From Dehalococcoidia bacterium (GTDB lineage: Bacteria > Chloroflexota > Dehalococcoidia > Lucifugimonadales > UBA3495): 64,000 bases of DNA. A program made the translations under genes and the position numbers. The notes under the pieces were generated by a model. The model was given only the letters and a program-made list of their open reading frames with translations. It ran no database searches and was not told the DNA's origin. Of this stretch, positions 27,043-35,806 are shown in pieces; within the stretch, counting starts at the first letter, position 1, and each line of letters begins with the position of its first letter. The DNA lies in contig JAJDTP010000035.1 in NCBI GenBank assembly GCA_022827095.1, positions 1 through 64,000 of the forward strand. Direction: 5' to 3'.

Positions 27043-27897
27043 ATGACCACCTTTGCCAGTCGAATTGACCTTTTCGAGAGCGAAGCTCGGATACTGCTCG
27101 ATTTTCTCGCGAGAATCCCGCAAGACTCCTGGGCCGCCGACAGCGCCTGCGCAGGCTGGACGGTGGCCGACGTGATTGGCCACCTCACCAGCGTCGACCT
27201 GTCCAACCGCCTGATCCGGGGATTAGCCGGGGATTACTCGACACCGGAAGGGTCTGCTCCGCCGGAGCAGCATGACGAGGATACCTTCGCCCAAAGCATC
27301 TACCAGCGCGCGCTGGACGCCAGCCAGCGGTTGGGCGACGGGCTGCTGGAAGACTTCACCCAGCGCATGGACGAGACTGTGGCCCTGTTTCGGCGGGTCG
27401 AGCCCGACCAGTGGGACAACCTCGTCTACTGGCCTCCCGGGCCCATGTCGGTGGACGTGCTGCTGACCCAGCGCATCGCCGAGTTGACCATGCACGGTTG
27501 GGACATTCGCTCCCGGCTGGAGGACGATTACCATCTGTCCGACGGCAGCGTGGCCGCGTTGCTGGACACCGTCGACCGGGCCGTGCGCCGCGCCTTCCGG
27601 CCGGATCCGTTGCTGGCGGGCCGGCCCCTGCGCTACCGGTTCAGCATCGGCCGGCCGGAGGCCAGGGTGATTGACCTGGTGCTGAGCGACGATGCCGCCG
27701 AGATCATCGAGGACCCGTCAGGCGGAACACCGGCGGAGCAGCCTCACGTCACATTCGAATGCGACGGCGAGACCTGTGTCCTGATCCTGTACGGTCGCCT
27801 GACCTCCCACGACGCAGTGGCCGCCCGCCGGCTAACGGTTGCGGACGGCGAGTCCTACCTGGCGGCCACCTTCGGGGACCGATTCGTGGGGGGCTGA
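27043..27897 (+). CDS. Maleylpyruvate-isomerase-like (MDMPI/DinB-type) metal-binding protein
   Basis: A 284-residue protein with the MDMPI N-terminal four-helix fold: CAGWTVADVIGHLTSVD supplies one His, and LTMHGWDIRSRL the C-terminal His of the metal site. The C-terminal half is an SCP2-like or MDMPI C-terminal domain (LSDDAAEIIEDPSGGTPAEQPHVTFECDGETCVLILYGR). Characterised relatives use mycothiol or another thiol cofactor; many are unassigned. CGGAGATC precedes the ATG. It converges with typA, only 7 bases apart. Specific reaction unknown. Confidence 0.8.
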   Translation: MTTFASRIDLFESEARILLDFLARIPQDSWAADSACAGWTVADVIGHLTSVDLSNRLIRGLAGDYSTPEGSAPPEQHDEDTFAQSIYQRALDASQRLGDGLLEDFTQRMDETVALFRRVEPDQWDNLVYWPPGPMSVDVLLTQRIAELTMHGWDIRSRLEDDYHLSDGSVAALLDTVDRAVRRAFRPDPLLAGRPLRYRFSIGRPEARVIDLVLSDDAAEIIEDPSGGTPAEQPHVTFECDGETCVLILYGRLTSHDAVAARRLTVADGESYLAATFGDRFVGG

Positions 27898-27904
27898 AAC
27901 GGCT

Positions 27905-29743
27905 TCAGGCGCGAACTTTCCCGCCGTCCCTGCGCCGGCGCTTTCGGTCCAGGGCGGAGAGTTCCATCTTGCGGATACGAAGGTTCTGCGGAGTGACCTC
28001 CACCAGTTCGTCATTCGAGATGAACTCCAGCGTCTCCTCCAGGCTCATCCGGATGGTGGCGTTCAGCCGCTCGGCGACGTCGGCCGTGGATGAGCGCATG
28101 TTGGTCAGCTTCTTTTCCTTGCAGACGTTGATCTCGATGTCCCCTTCCTGACGGCGGCTCCCCACCACCATGCCCTCGTACACCGGCGTGCCGGGGTCGA
28201 TGAAGGTGTCGCCCCGACGCTGGGCGTTGAGCAGTCCGTAGGTGACGGCCGGCCCGCCTTCGGATGCCACCAGCGCGCCACCTCGTTGTGACTTGATCTC
28301 GCCCTGCATCAACTCGTAGGACTCGAAGGTGCTGTTCTTCACCCCGTCGCCACGGGTTGTGCGCAGGAAAAAGGCATTGAAACCGATCAGGCCACGCGTG
28401 GGGATCTTGTACTCCATGTGCACGTAGCCGTCGTCGCCGTAGCGCATGTCCCGCATCTGCCCCAGGTGGGCGGCGAGGTACTCGGTGAGCACACCCACGT
28501 ATTCCTCGCGGGTGCTGAGGGTCAGGATTTCGTGAGGCTCGTGCGTCTTGCCGTTGATGGTTTTGGTCACCGGCACGGGGCGCGAGACCTGGAACTCGAA
28601 CTGCTCGCGTCGCATGGTCTCGACCAGGATGGAAAGGTGCAACTCGCCGCGGCCCGCCACCACGAAAATATCAGGGCTGGATGTGGTCTCCACCCGCAGG
28701 CTCACGTTGGTGCGCAGCTCGCGCAGCAGCCGCTCGTAGAGGTTGCGCGACGTGCACCGCCCGCCCTCGCGTCCCACGAAGGGCGAGGTGCTGACCCCGA
28801 AGGTCATGCGAACCGTCGGTTCCTGGATGTCGATGGTGGGCAGCGCCTGCGGGTCTTCCGCGCTGGCGATGGTGTCGCCGATTGCCACGCCCTCGGGGCC
28901 GGTCACCGCCACGATGTCGCCGGCGTGAGCCTCGGAGACTTCGACACGCTCCATGCCGTGGAACACGAAGATCCGCTCCAGGGGATGCGTCGTGATCTCG
29001 CCGTCCCGGTTGATCAGCGCCACGTGCTCCCGCAGCCGCAGCGTGCCGTGGGTGACGCGGCCCACCGCCACCTGGCCCAGGTAGTTGTCGTAGTCCAGCG
29101 CGGCCACCAGCATCTGCACCGGCTGGTCGGGATCCCCGGTGGGAGCCGGCACCGAGTCCAGGATGGCGTCAAACAGGGGCTGCATGTCCGCGCCCGGCTG
29201 GCCCGGGTCGATGGTGGCGTAGCCCTGCTTCGCGGAGGCGTACAGCACTGGAAAGTCCAACTGTTCCGCGTCGGTGGCCAATTCCAGGAACAGGTCCTGC
29301 ACCAGCGTAACCACCTCCTCGACCCTCGCCTCTGGGCGGTCAATCTTGTTGATGACCACCATGGGATTGACGTTCTGCTCCAGCGCCTGGCGCAGCACAT
29401 AGGTGGTCTGCGGCATGGGGCCGTCCACGGCGTCCACCAGCAGCAGGCAGCCGTCGGCCATGTTCATGACCCGTTCCACCTCGCCGCTGAAGTCCGCGTG
29501 CCCCGGCGTGTCGATGATGTTGATCCTGACCCCGCGGTAGGACACCGAGGCATTCTTGGCCAGGATGGTAATGCCGCGCTCGCGCTCCAGCGGGTTGGTG
29601 TCCATGATCAGCTCGCCCACGTCCTGGTGGGCGCGAAACACCTGGCCCTGTTTCAGCAGCGCGTCGACCAGGGTCGTCTTCCCGTGGTCGACGTGGGCGA
29701 TGATAGCCAGGTTGCGTATGTGGTTGTTGTGGCAGTCGTTCAA
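27905..29743 (-). CDS. typA: Ribosome-associated translational GTPase TypA/BipA
   Basis: A 612-residue translation-factor GTPase, the full family length. G1 is [17 protein letters not shown], switch I has [13 protein letters not shown]3 is [15 protein letters not shown]4 is VINKIDRP. Domains III and V show [25 protein letters not shown] and [17 protein letters not shown]. The C-terminal TypA domain includes [28 protein letters not shown]. It acts on the ribosome and assists subunit assembly and stress adaptation. The start is a TTG at 29743 supported by GAGGTGA 7 bases upstream; the next in-frame start would cut the GTPase N-terminus. Confidence 0.95.
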   Translation of the reverse strand: MNDCHNNHIRNLAIIAHVDHGKTTLVDALLKQGQVFRAHQDVGELIMDTNPLERERGITILAKNASVSYRGVRINIIDTPGHADFSGEVERVMNMADGCLLLVDAVDGPMPQTTYVLRQALEQNVNPMVVINKIDRPEARVEEVVTLVQDLFLELATDAEQLDFPVLYASAKQGYATIDPGQPGADMQPLFDAILDSVPAPTGDPDQPVQMLVAALDYDNYLGQVAVGRVTHGTLRLREHVALINRDGEITTHPLERIFVFHGMERVEVSEAHAGDIVAVTGPEGVAIGDTIASAEDPQALPTIDIQEPTVRMTFGVSTSPFVGREGGRCTSRNLYERLLRELRTNVSLRVETTSSPDIFVVAGRGELHLSILVETMRREQFEFQVSRPVPVTKTINGKTHEPHEILTLSTREEYVGVLTEYLAAHLGQMRDMRYGDDGYVHMEYKIPTRGLIGFNAFFLRTTRGDGVKNSTFESYELMQGEIKSQRGGALVASEGGPAVTYGLLNAQRRGDTFIDPGTPVYEGMVVGSRRQEGDIEINVCKEKKLTNMRSSTADVAERLNATIRMSLEETLEFISNDELVEVTPQNLRIRKMELSALDRKRRRRDGGKVRA

Positions 29744-29842
29744 GCGTATTCACCTCGCGCGCATTCAAGGATATCATCCATGCCATCGAATTCGCCGGCG
29801 GAATGACTCAGGCCGCCCACGGTGAACAGGAGGGACAGAACC

Positions 29843-31078
29843 ATGACCAGCCCAGCCACAGCATCCAAGGAAACTCTCGCCACCAGTTCCAACTCCACCA
29901 TCGAATCTTCCAGACAGGAACTGTTTGACCTCTCAAAAGACGTCCACGCCCATCCGGAACTGAACTACGAGGAGTATTACTCCTCCAACGCCCTGGCCGG
30001 ATTCCTCGAGCAGCACAACCTGCCCGTGGAGCGCGGCGTCGGCGGCATCGAAACCGCGTTCCGGGCCACCATCCCCGGCGGGGCCGGCGACGGCCCCACC
30101 ATCGCGGTGCTAGCCGAATACGACGCGCTGCCCGAGATTGGACACGGCTGCGGGCACAACCTCATCGCCATGGCCGCCATGGGCGCGGCCCTGGGCCTCC
30201 AGGCCAATGCGGCCAATCTGCCCGGCCGCATCGAGATTATCGGCACGCCGGCCGAGGAAGGCGGCGGCGGCAAGATACGCTTGCTGGAGGCCGGCGTGTT
30301 CGACGGCATTGACGCGACCCTCTCGTCCCACCCCTTTTCCAACCGCACCGTGGTCCCCGCGACGGCAACCAGCGGCGAGAGCTGGAGCCTGGCCATGGTG
30401 GGCTACCGCTACATGTTCCACGGCCGGGCCGCCCACGCCGCCGCCGCGCCCGAGGCCGGCATCAACGCGCTGAACGCAGTGATCCACCTGTTCACCGGCA
30501 TCGACGCCCTGCGTCAGCACTTGCGGGATGACGTGCGCATGCACGGCGTCATCACCGACGGCGGTCTGGCGCCCAACGTGGTGCCCGAGTTCGCCGCCGC
30601 CAACTTCATGCTCCGTTCGCGGGACGGCCAGTACCTCAGCAACGAGGTGGTGGGCAAGGTGGCGGCAATCGCCGAGGGAGCCGCAGCCATGACCGGCGCC
30701 CGACTGGAGATCGAGGAGTTCTACCCCTTCTACGAGAATGTCCAGCCCAACGTGGTCCTGGCCCAGGCCATGTCCGCCAATATCCAGGCTCAGGGCATCA
30801 AGCTGGATGAACCCGTCGCCGGACGCCCGGGCAGCGGCGCATCCACCGACTTCGGCAACGTGAGCCAGGCGATGCCCGCCTTTGAGCTTCGCTATGCCGT
30901 CAGCGAGACGCCGGTGGCGTCCCACACCCGCGATATGTGCGAGACGGCCATCACCGACCTGGCGCTGTCCAACGCGCTGTCCGTGGCCAAGGCCCTGAGC
31001 CTCACCGCCAGCGACCTGCTCTGCGACGCCACCCTGGTAGAAGCGGCCAAGACCGAGTTCGCCCAGCGCAGCAGCTAG
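29843..31078 (+). CDS. M20-family amidohydrolase (aminobenzoyl-glutamate/acyl-amino-acid hydrolase-like)
   Basis: A 411-residue dinuclear zinc peptidase/amidase of the M20D type. The N-terminal part DLSKDVHAHPELNYEEYYSSNALAGFLEQHN, the metal and base residues in AEYDALPEIGHGCGHNLIAMAA, GTPAEEGGGGKIRLLEAG and the dimerisation-domain motif FHGRAAHAAAAPEAGINALNAV are all present, as is the C-terminal SGASTDFGNVSQAMP and VASHT. It would cut acyl groups from amino acids or dipeptides in the cytoplasm. ATG 29843 with AGGAGGGA upstream is chosen over the GTG at 29822. It is divergent from typA. Confidence 0.9.
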   Translation: MTSPATASKETLATSSNSTIESSRQELFDLSKDVHAHPELNYEEYYSSNALAGFLEQHNLPVERGVGGIETAFRATIPGGAGDGPTIAVLAEYDALPEIGHGCGHNLIAMAAMGAALGLQANAANLPGRIEIIGTPAEEGGGGKIRLLEAGVFDGIDATLSSHPFSNRTVVPATATSGESWSLAMVGYRYMFHGRAAHAAAAPEAGINALNAVIHLFTGIDALRQHLRDDVRMHGVITDGGLAPNVVPEFAAANFMLRSRDGQYLSNEVVGKVAAIAEGAAAMTGARLEIEEFYPFYENVQPNVVLAQAMSANIQAQGIKLDEPVAGRPGSGASTDFGNVSQAMPAFELRYAVSETPVASHTRDMCETAITDLALSNALSVAKALSLTASDLLCDATLVEAAKTEFAQRSS

Positions 31079-31104
31079 AAATCGTGCCGGCTCGTCGCGG
31101 TGCT

Positions 31105-31232
31105 AGAACGATTGCAAAGGCTTTTCATCCGCTCATGGTGAGCCTGTCGAACCATCAACCACCGCGGCGAGCATCCTTCGACAAGCTCAGGATGAGCGGA
31201 AAAGGGTTACGCGGTGGTCTTGCAATCGTCCT
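31105..31232. mobile_element. MITE-like element, family C2, with 10-bp flanking direct repeat
   Basis: About 128 bp with 13-bp inverted ends (AGAACGATTGCAA / TTGCAATCGTCCT, one mismatch) around long inner arms (TCATCCGCTCATGGTGAGCCTGTCGAACCA and CCTTCGACAAGCTCAGGATGAGCGG). GTCGCGGTGC (31094-31103) and GTCGTGGTGC (31233-31242) flank it, a 9 of 10 match. The inner arms are a common intergenic repeat in environmental bacteria. Confidence 0.65.
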
Positions 31233-31244
31233 GTCGTGGTGCGT

Positions 31245-31715
31245 CTAGTCGTTGACCTCGACGATCATCTCGATCTCGATGGGCATCCCGCCGGGCAGCG
31301 TGGCCATGCCCACGGCGGAACGCGCGTGCCGTCCCCGGTCGCCGTACAAGCTGATCAGCAGGTCCGATGCGCCGTTGGCCACCCGCGGCGTGTCGCCGAA
31401 GTCCGGCGTGGAGTTGACCATGGCCAGCAGCTTGACGATGTGGCTCACCTTGTCCAGGTCGCCGATTGCGCCTTTCAGAACGGTGAGCAGGTTCAGCATG
31501 GTCTGCCGGGCGCAGTCGTAGCCCTGCTCCACGGTCACTTCGCCGCCCAGCTTGCCCGTGTGCAGCAGCCCGCCGCCGGGCAGGCCCGGCCCGGTTCCCG
31601 ACAGGAACACCAGGTTGCCAGTCCGCACGTAGGGGATGATGTTCCCCGCTCCCGGCGGCCGCGGCGGGGGCAACTCGTAGCCCAGTTCTTTCAGCTTGTC
31701 CTCAATCTCCGGCAT
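31245..31715 (-). CDS. RidA/YjgF family protein
   Basis: A 156-residue member of the RidA family of small trimeric proteins that deaminate reactive enamine/imine intermediates or have related roles. Family marks are YVRTGNLVFLSGTGPG near the start, AIGDLDKVSHIVKLLAMVNSTPDF in the middle and the C-terminal ARSAVGMATLPGGMPIEIEMIVEVND with the substrate Arg in the usual place. AAAGGAG precedes the ATG. It is convergent with the M20 amidohydrolase, with the family C2 element in between; the stop codon lies just outside that element's flanking repeat. Confidence 0.9.
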   Translation of the reverse strand: MPEIEDKLKELGYELPPPRPPGAGNIIPYVRTGNLVFLSGTGPGLPGGGLLHTGKLGGEVTVEQGYDCARQTMLNLLTVLKGAIGDLDKVSHIVKLLAMVNSTPDFGDTPRVANGASDLLISLYGDRGRHARSAVGMATLPGGMPIEIEMIVEVND

Positions 31716-31807
31716 GACACCGCTCCTTTACCGTTCTGTCTAGTTGTACCTTGCGGATCGCCGTGCGACGCGAAATCGGCCGGCGTCCGCCGGGTGCGCC
31801 AGATAGT

Positions 31808-31944
31808 AACACGCGAAACCGGTTTGTCATCGCGAAGAGCGCAGCGACGCGGCGAACTCGTAGCCGCAGCGACCACTGCACCGGCGACGAGATTGCCACG
31901 CTGCGCTCGCAATGACAGCTCAGGCGAAACTGGGTATGCGTGAG
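31808..31944. repeat. MITE-like palindromic element, family A, copy 5
   Basis: A 137-bp element. The right end CTGGGTATGCGTGAG matches family A; the left end AACACGCGAAACCGG is diverged. Inner arms are TTTGTCATCGCGAAGAGCGCAGCGACGCGGCG and GAGATTGCCACGCTGCGCTCGCAATGAC. No flanking duplication was found. Confidence 0.7.
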
Positions 31945-32071
31945 CGCGGCGGTGACGAATGGCAACTGAACCACGGTACCGATTCCTGACATGACGCAAC
32001 TCCGCCAACCCCGACAGGTGTAGTACATTACGCGCAGGAACCGACCGGGCACACCCAACCGGAGCCACGCC

Positions 32072-32632
32072 ATGACCACCGCCCAACCCCTGCCCCGCGG
32101 CGAGATCGTCCAGCAGATGGACGGCACCTACGAGCTCTTCCCCGTGCCCACCGACCAGGACACCCTCCACGGCATCCTCACCGACTGCCTGGCCGAGTGG
32201 GAGCGCGTCCGCATCGGCCTGCTGATCCCCGGCGCCGTGTGGGAGATCAAGCCGCCGCGCCAGCCCCGCACCGGCTTCCTCGACGGCTACCTCACCGTCG
32301 ACTTCGAGGAATGGCACCTGCACCTGTGCATCGGCGAGCACGCGTCGGCCCCGCCCGAGGTGGCCCGCCTGCGCCGCACCGCCCGCGCCGAGCTTTACCG
32401 CCGCCTCAACCCCGACCACCAGCCCACCTCCTGGGGCTTCCGCCTCTTCAACGGCGGCGGCCAGCAGCAGATCACCGTCCTACTCCCCAACCCCCACCTC
32501 GACGAACACCAACAATACGAAAAACAACCCAACTGGTCCCGCCTCTACCTCTGGGACCGCCTACGCGAAAAATACCTCGGCCAGGGCGAGGACGCGACGG
32601 ACCGGACGGCGGCGGGGTTTTGGCATGGGTGA
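32072..32632 (+). CDS. Conserved hypothetical protein
   Basis: A 186-residue soluble protein with no motif I can assign. Notable stretches are GFLDGYLTVDFEEWHLHLCIGEH, RRTARAELYRRLNPDHQPTSWGFRLFNGGGQQQITVLLPNP and a C-terminal WSRLYLWDRLREKYLG. Codon use is strongly GC-rich, so it is likely a real resident gene. It starts at an ATG with GGAG a short way upstream. I have a vague memory of similar proteins in environmental Chloroflexota, but no function. His-rich WHLHLCIGEH could bind metal; that is speculation. Confidence 0.6.
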   Translation: MTTAQPLPRGEIVQQMDGTYELFPVPTDQDTLHGILTDCLAEWERVRIGLLIPGAVWEIKPPRQPRTGFLDGYLTVDFEEWHLHLCIGEHASAPPEVARLRRTARAELYRRLNPDHQPTSWGFRLFNGGGQQQITVLLPNPHLDEHQQYEKQPNWSRLYLWDRLREKYLGQGEDATDRTAAGFWHG

Positions 32633-32791
32633 AGGAAGAGGTCCAGTCGCGATGATTTGGACGTACGGCACTCGATTCGGGCCATGGAATTTATGCACAT
32701 CCAGGGATGATTGCCACTAGCACGGTAATCTATCTGGCTAGGTCCGCAGGCCGCGAGATCTCCTTGGACGTTACGCTAAACAGTCATGGGC

Positions 32792-32797
32792 TATAAT
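32792..32797 (+). promoter_or_regulatory. Possible -10 element (TATAAT) for the low-GC orphan gene
   Basis: Perfect TATAAT in GGGCTATAATATAGG, about 115 bases before the likely start at 32910. TTACGC lies 15 bases upstream as a poor -35 candidate. Confidence 0.35.
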
Positions 32798-32909
32798 ATA
32801 GGTTGGCGGGTTTAATTGGCAGATAGGACGATCTTGGGCGGTTACCAGTCCGATGTCGTTCTAAACCTCTTTGATAACCTGTCGCCAAAATATGCGGAGA
32901 TTTTGTCAG

Positions 32910-33653
32910 ATGATGGAACAAACCAACCCTGTGAAACGCCTCTACAAACTATTGACTGCGGTCACATCGACTGGTCATGAGCCGATTCTACTCTCGGCTG
33001 AAGCATGGACGACTGCGCTTGGCGTCGCAAACCGCACGGATCTCATGCGAGCGCTTCCGGAGGTTCTGAACCTGCTGGACTCGTGTGAACACGCCATACG
33101 CCAAAACAGCCAACTTGATACCGAAAGGTATTTGGGTTTGTTGAACAGCATCAGAGATCCCTTGGTTACGCGGGGTTTTTTCGGCTCCACGAACGATTTG
33201 CGCAACGCGGTGAGCCGCGATGCTTTAGCTAGGCTAGAATTCGCCGCTGATGCCGTGCAGATGTCCGAAAATATCCCGCCGGATGATGAGATTGTTACTT
33301 TAATCGACCAAGTCAATACTTTGTTGGATGAGATTGCTGGATCTGAACTTGATGAAGAACTGGCGGTTTACCTTGTGAACGGCGCAAAAGCAATTCATTC
33401 GGCGTTGGTTCACTACGACGTTTTCGGGCATAACGGCCTCCGATCAGCATTTTTCAGTCAGATTGGAATGATATATGTATTACAAGACGACATACAAAGG
33501 CATCCGATCAGAGTAAAATGCATTAATCTAGTCAAAGCTCTGTTTGGCGTCCTATCCTCATCGGATGCACGTAATACTCTGAGAATGCTGTCCGCGGTGG
33601 ATCAATCATTGTCGGGGCTGGCGCTTGAACCGGGTGATGACGCAGGGGCATAG
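32910..33653 (+). CDS. Hypothetical protein in a low-GC island
   Basis: A 247-residue, predicted all-helical soluble protein (LMRALPEVLNLLDSCEHAIRQ, DEIVTLIDQVNTLLDEIAGSELDEELAVYLVNGAKAIHSALVHYDVFG). It is not recognised. Base composition is clearly lower in GC than neighbours: one 60-base line near 33421 counts 24 G+C. Codon use differs too, which suggests recent gain. The ORF track begins at a TTG (32871); I prefer the ATG at 32910, with GGAG 11 bases upstream. Downstream there is no partner gene on this strand. The helical build recalls small defence or abortive-infection proteins, but nothing in the sequence shows that. Confidence 0.55.
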   Translation: MMEQTNPVKRLYKLLTAVTSTGHEPILLSAEAWTTALGVANRTDLMRALPEVLNLLDSCEHAIRQNSQLDTERYLGLLNSIRDPLVTRGFFGSTNDLRNAVSRDALARLEFAADAVQMSENIPPDDEIVTLIDQVNTLLDEIAGSELDEELAVYLVNGAKAIHSALVHYDVFGHNGLRSAFFSQIGMIYVLQDDIQRHPIRVKCINLVKALFGVLSSSDARNTLRMLSAVDQSLSGLALEPGDDAGA

Positions 33654-34565
33654 GCCCCGAACAATGCGTTACGAAGTGTGTCGGCCTCCTTTTGATCAGC
33701 AGTTTGGCAGTCGACAGTACTGATTTGCGGCATCCCGTTTCCGGTCTTGTGGCGCGATATCGATAGAGATTGTCTCTTGGTACAATCTGCCGGCGATGGT
33801 TTTGTGATCCCCATTTATGGGGGATGTCATACTCCGGGGGAAATGTCGGGATATTAATTTCCGAGCCCCGTGCCTTCGCCCTGACCATAGCACCATGCAC
33901 GCCAAACTGTCCTTGCTGCTGTTGTAGTACTGCTCGATAATTCCGTCACCTGCCCGTTCCATGCGGCCCTCTGTACTGAATGTTGCGACGTCCAGGCCAC
34001 CGTCGCGTTCCAACATCCCGACAGAACCACCGCCTGCCGGTCCAAACCAGTCCCGGGCTATGCACCTAGAAATCCTCGAACGCATGTTCCATAATATTCC
34101 AGTCAGGTGATAATCCTTTCCGCCTGAGCCATCGGTCGTTCACGGCCATCCGTTAGTATCAAAATCGCATAACCGGCCCTGCGACAACCGGAACCGCCGC
34201 CGTCCACCACCCAGGAACCTAACCGGCGCGGTCTCAACGGCCACAGGAGACGCCACTATCCTGGGAGATGCGGCATCCGGCCCTCGCGGCCCTCGTCGCA
34301 TTGATCCGAAACAGGGGTTAAACCTTTGCGTACCACCCCCGGCCGTGGGGCTAACAAGTGATCATCAGGCTCTGTCAGAACCCACCGAAACTCACCCGAC
34401 GCAAATCCTGACGCCAGCCAGCAACCGACATCATCGACCCCATCAGGAGAAACCGACGTGAATCGAACCTGAACCGGTCATCCGACAACCCAATCCTGAC
34501 GCTTTTCCGCCGTGTCCGGGGGTAAAATCGTGGCATTCGCTCCGCTTCCGCCGGATCCTTGTCCC
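33654..34565. other. Long non-coding or degenerate stretch
   Basis: About 900 bases without a convincing gene. Two overlapping minus-strand ORFs (33532-33900 and 33696-34085) have unlike frames and no recognisable motif; together they could be a frameshifted relic. The first half is low-GC like the preceding orphan gene, the second half returns towards GC-rich. No tRNA or strong hairpin was found. Confidence 0.45.
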
Positions 34566-35675
34566 ATGATGCCCACGCCCCGCCACATCATCCACGCCGA
34601 TCTGGACGCCTTCTACGCTGCTGTGGAGCAGCTGGACAACCCTGAGCTCCGCGGCCTGCCCGTGCTGGTGGGGGGCCGGCCGGATGGTCGGGGAGTGGTG
34701 GCCACGGCGTCTTACGAGGCGCGGCGGTTTGGTGTTCATTCCGCCATGCCCATGGCTACCGCCGTGCGGCATTGTCCAGAAGGCATCATCGTGCGGCCGC
34801 GCTTCGACCGTTACCGCGAGATGTCAGCCCAGGTCATGGACGTTTTCCGCGACATCACCCCGGTGATCGAGCCCGTGTCTCTGGACGAGGCCTACCTGGA
34901 CATCACCGAGGCCGCCGCCGACCGCTCGCCCATCGCCATTGCCATCGACGTCAAGGAGCGGGTCGCCGCCGAGACCGGCCTCGCCGTCTCCGTGGGCCTG
35001 GGCTCCGGCAAAGCGGTCGCCAAGATCGCATCGGACCTGCAAAAGCCCGACGGCCTGGTGGTGGTGCCCGTCGGTGGCGAGGCCGACTTCCTGGCTCCCC
35101 TGGCCGTGGGCAAACTGGTAGGGGTTGGCCCCAAGTCCGCCGCCCGCCTGCACGACGAGGGCGTGGACACCATCGGCCAGCTGGCCGCCATGCCCGACGG
35201 CTGGTTCACCCGACGCTTCGGCAAGCGTGGCGCCGGCATCCGCGACCGCGCCCGAGGCATCGACCACGACCCCGTGCAGACCTCCCGCGAGACCAAATCC
35301 ATCAGCGCCGAGACGACCTTTGCCGCCGACCTCCCCGGCAACTCGACCGACGACAGCGCTGAACTGCTGGCCGTCGTGGAGCGGCTATCCGGACGGGTGG
35401 CCGGCTCGTTAGCCGGCAAGGGTCTCGCCGGCCGCACCGTCACCGTCAAGTTGCGCCTCTCTGACTACACCACCTTCACCCGCCAGACCACGCTGCCCGA
35501 CGCCACCGACGACGAGCCCACCATCGCGGCCACCGCCTGGACCCTCCTCGAGCGCGAGCTTGCCCCGGGTCGTGCCTTTCGGCTCTTGGGCGTGGGCGTC
35601 TCGGGCTTTTCGCCAAAAGAAGGCCCCGACGCATCGCCGGAGCCCGTAACCGCGCAACGGCGGCTTATCCTCTAG
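34566..35675 (+). CDS. dinB: DNA polymerase IV (Y-family translesion polymerase)
   Basis: A 369-residue Y-family DNA polymerase that copies past damaged bases with low fidelity. Palm residues are in IIHADLDAFYAAVEQ and EPVSLDEAYLDITEA. The fingers motif is VVATASYEARRFGVHSAMP. The thumb HhH shows VGPKSAARLHDEGVDTIGQLA, and the little-finger domain KSISAETTFAADL. The length is typical and no C-terminal beta-clamp motif is obvious. The ORF runs up to 34512, but MMPTPRHIIHADLD at 34566 or 34569 is the usual N-terminus. It is transcribed alone and converges with the bicupin gene. Confidence 0.93.
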   Translation: MMPTPRHIIHADLDAFYAAVEQLDNPELRGLPVLVGGRPDGRGVVATASYEARRFGVHSAMPMATAVRHCPEGIIVRPRFDRYREMSAQVMDVFRDITPVIEPVSLDEAYLDITEAAADRSPIAIAIDVKERVAAETGLAVSVGLGSGKAVAKIASDLQKPDGLVVVPVGGEADFLAPLAVGKLVGVGPKSAARLHDEGVDTIGQLAAMPDGWFTRRFGKRGAGIRDRARGIDHDPVQTSRETKSISAETTFAADLPGNSTDDSAELLAVVERLSGRVAGSLAGKGLAGRTVTVKLRLSDYTTFTRQTTLPDATDDEPTIAATAWTLLERELAPGRAFRLLGVGVSGFSPKEGPDASPEPVTAQRRLIL

Positions 35676-35683
35676 CCGCCCAG

Positions 35684-35780
35684 CCTGTCATTGCGAGCGC
35701 AGCGCGGCAATCTCGTCAGTACGACGGACGCCGCCGCGGGAACGAGATCGCCGCGTCGCTGCGCTCCTCGCGATGACGGC
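35684..35780. repeat. Palindromic repeat (family A core) between convergent genes
   Basis: Arms CTGTCATTGCGAGCGCAGCGCGGCAATCTCGT and ACGAGATCGCCGCGTCGCTGCGCTCCTCGCGATGACGG form a long imperfect hairpin in the only gap between dinB and the bicupin gene. The family A outer ends are missing. It could serve as a two-way transcription terminator; that is inference from position. Confidence 0.7.
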
Positions 35781-35806
35781 GGGGGATGGACGATGCAGTC
35801 CGCGCC

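Noticed and set aside
28418-29806. 462-residue plus-strand ORF opposite typA
   Set aside because: Antisense of a universally conserved GTPase; no recognisable sequence.
33532-34085. Two overlapping minus-strand ORFs as genes
   Set aside because: Different frames, no motifs, no ribosome sites; kept only as a possible relic.
34440-34530. Possible tRNA because GAATCGAACC resembles an inverted T-loop
   Set aside because: The flanking bases do not form the T-stem or acceptor stem, and no anticodon arm could be folded.
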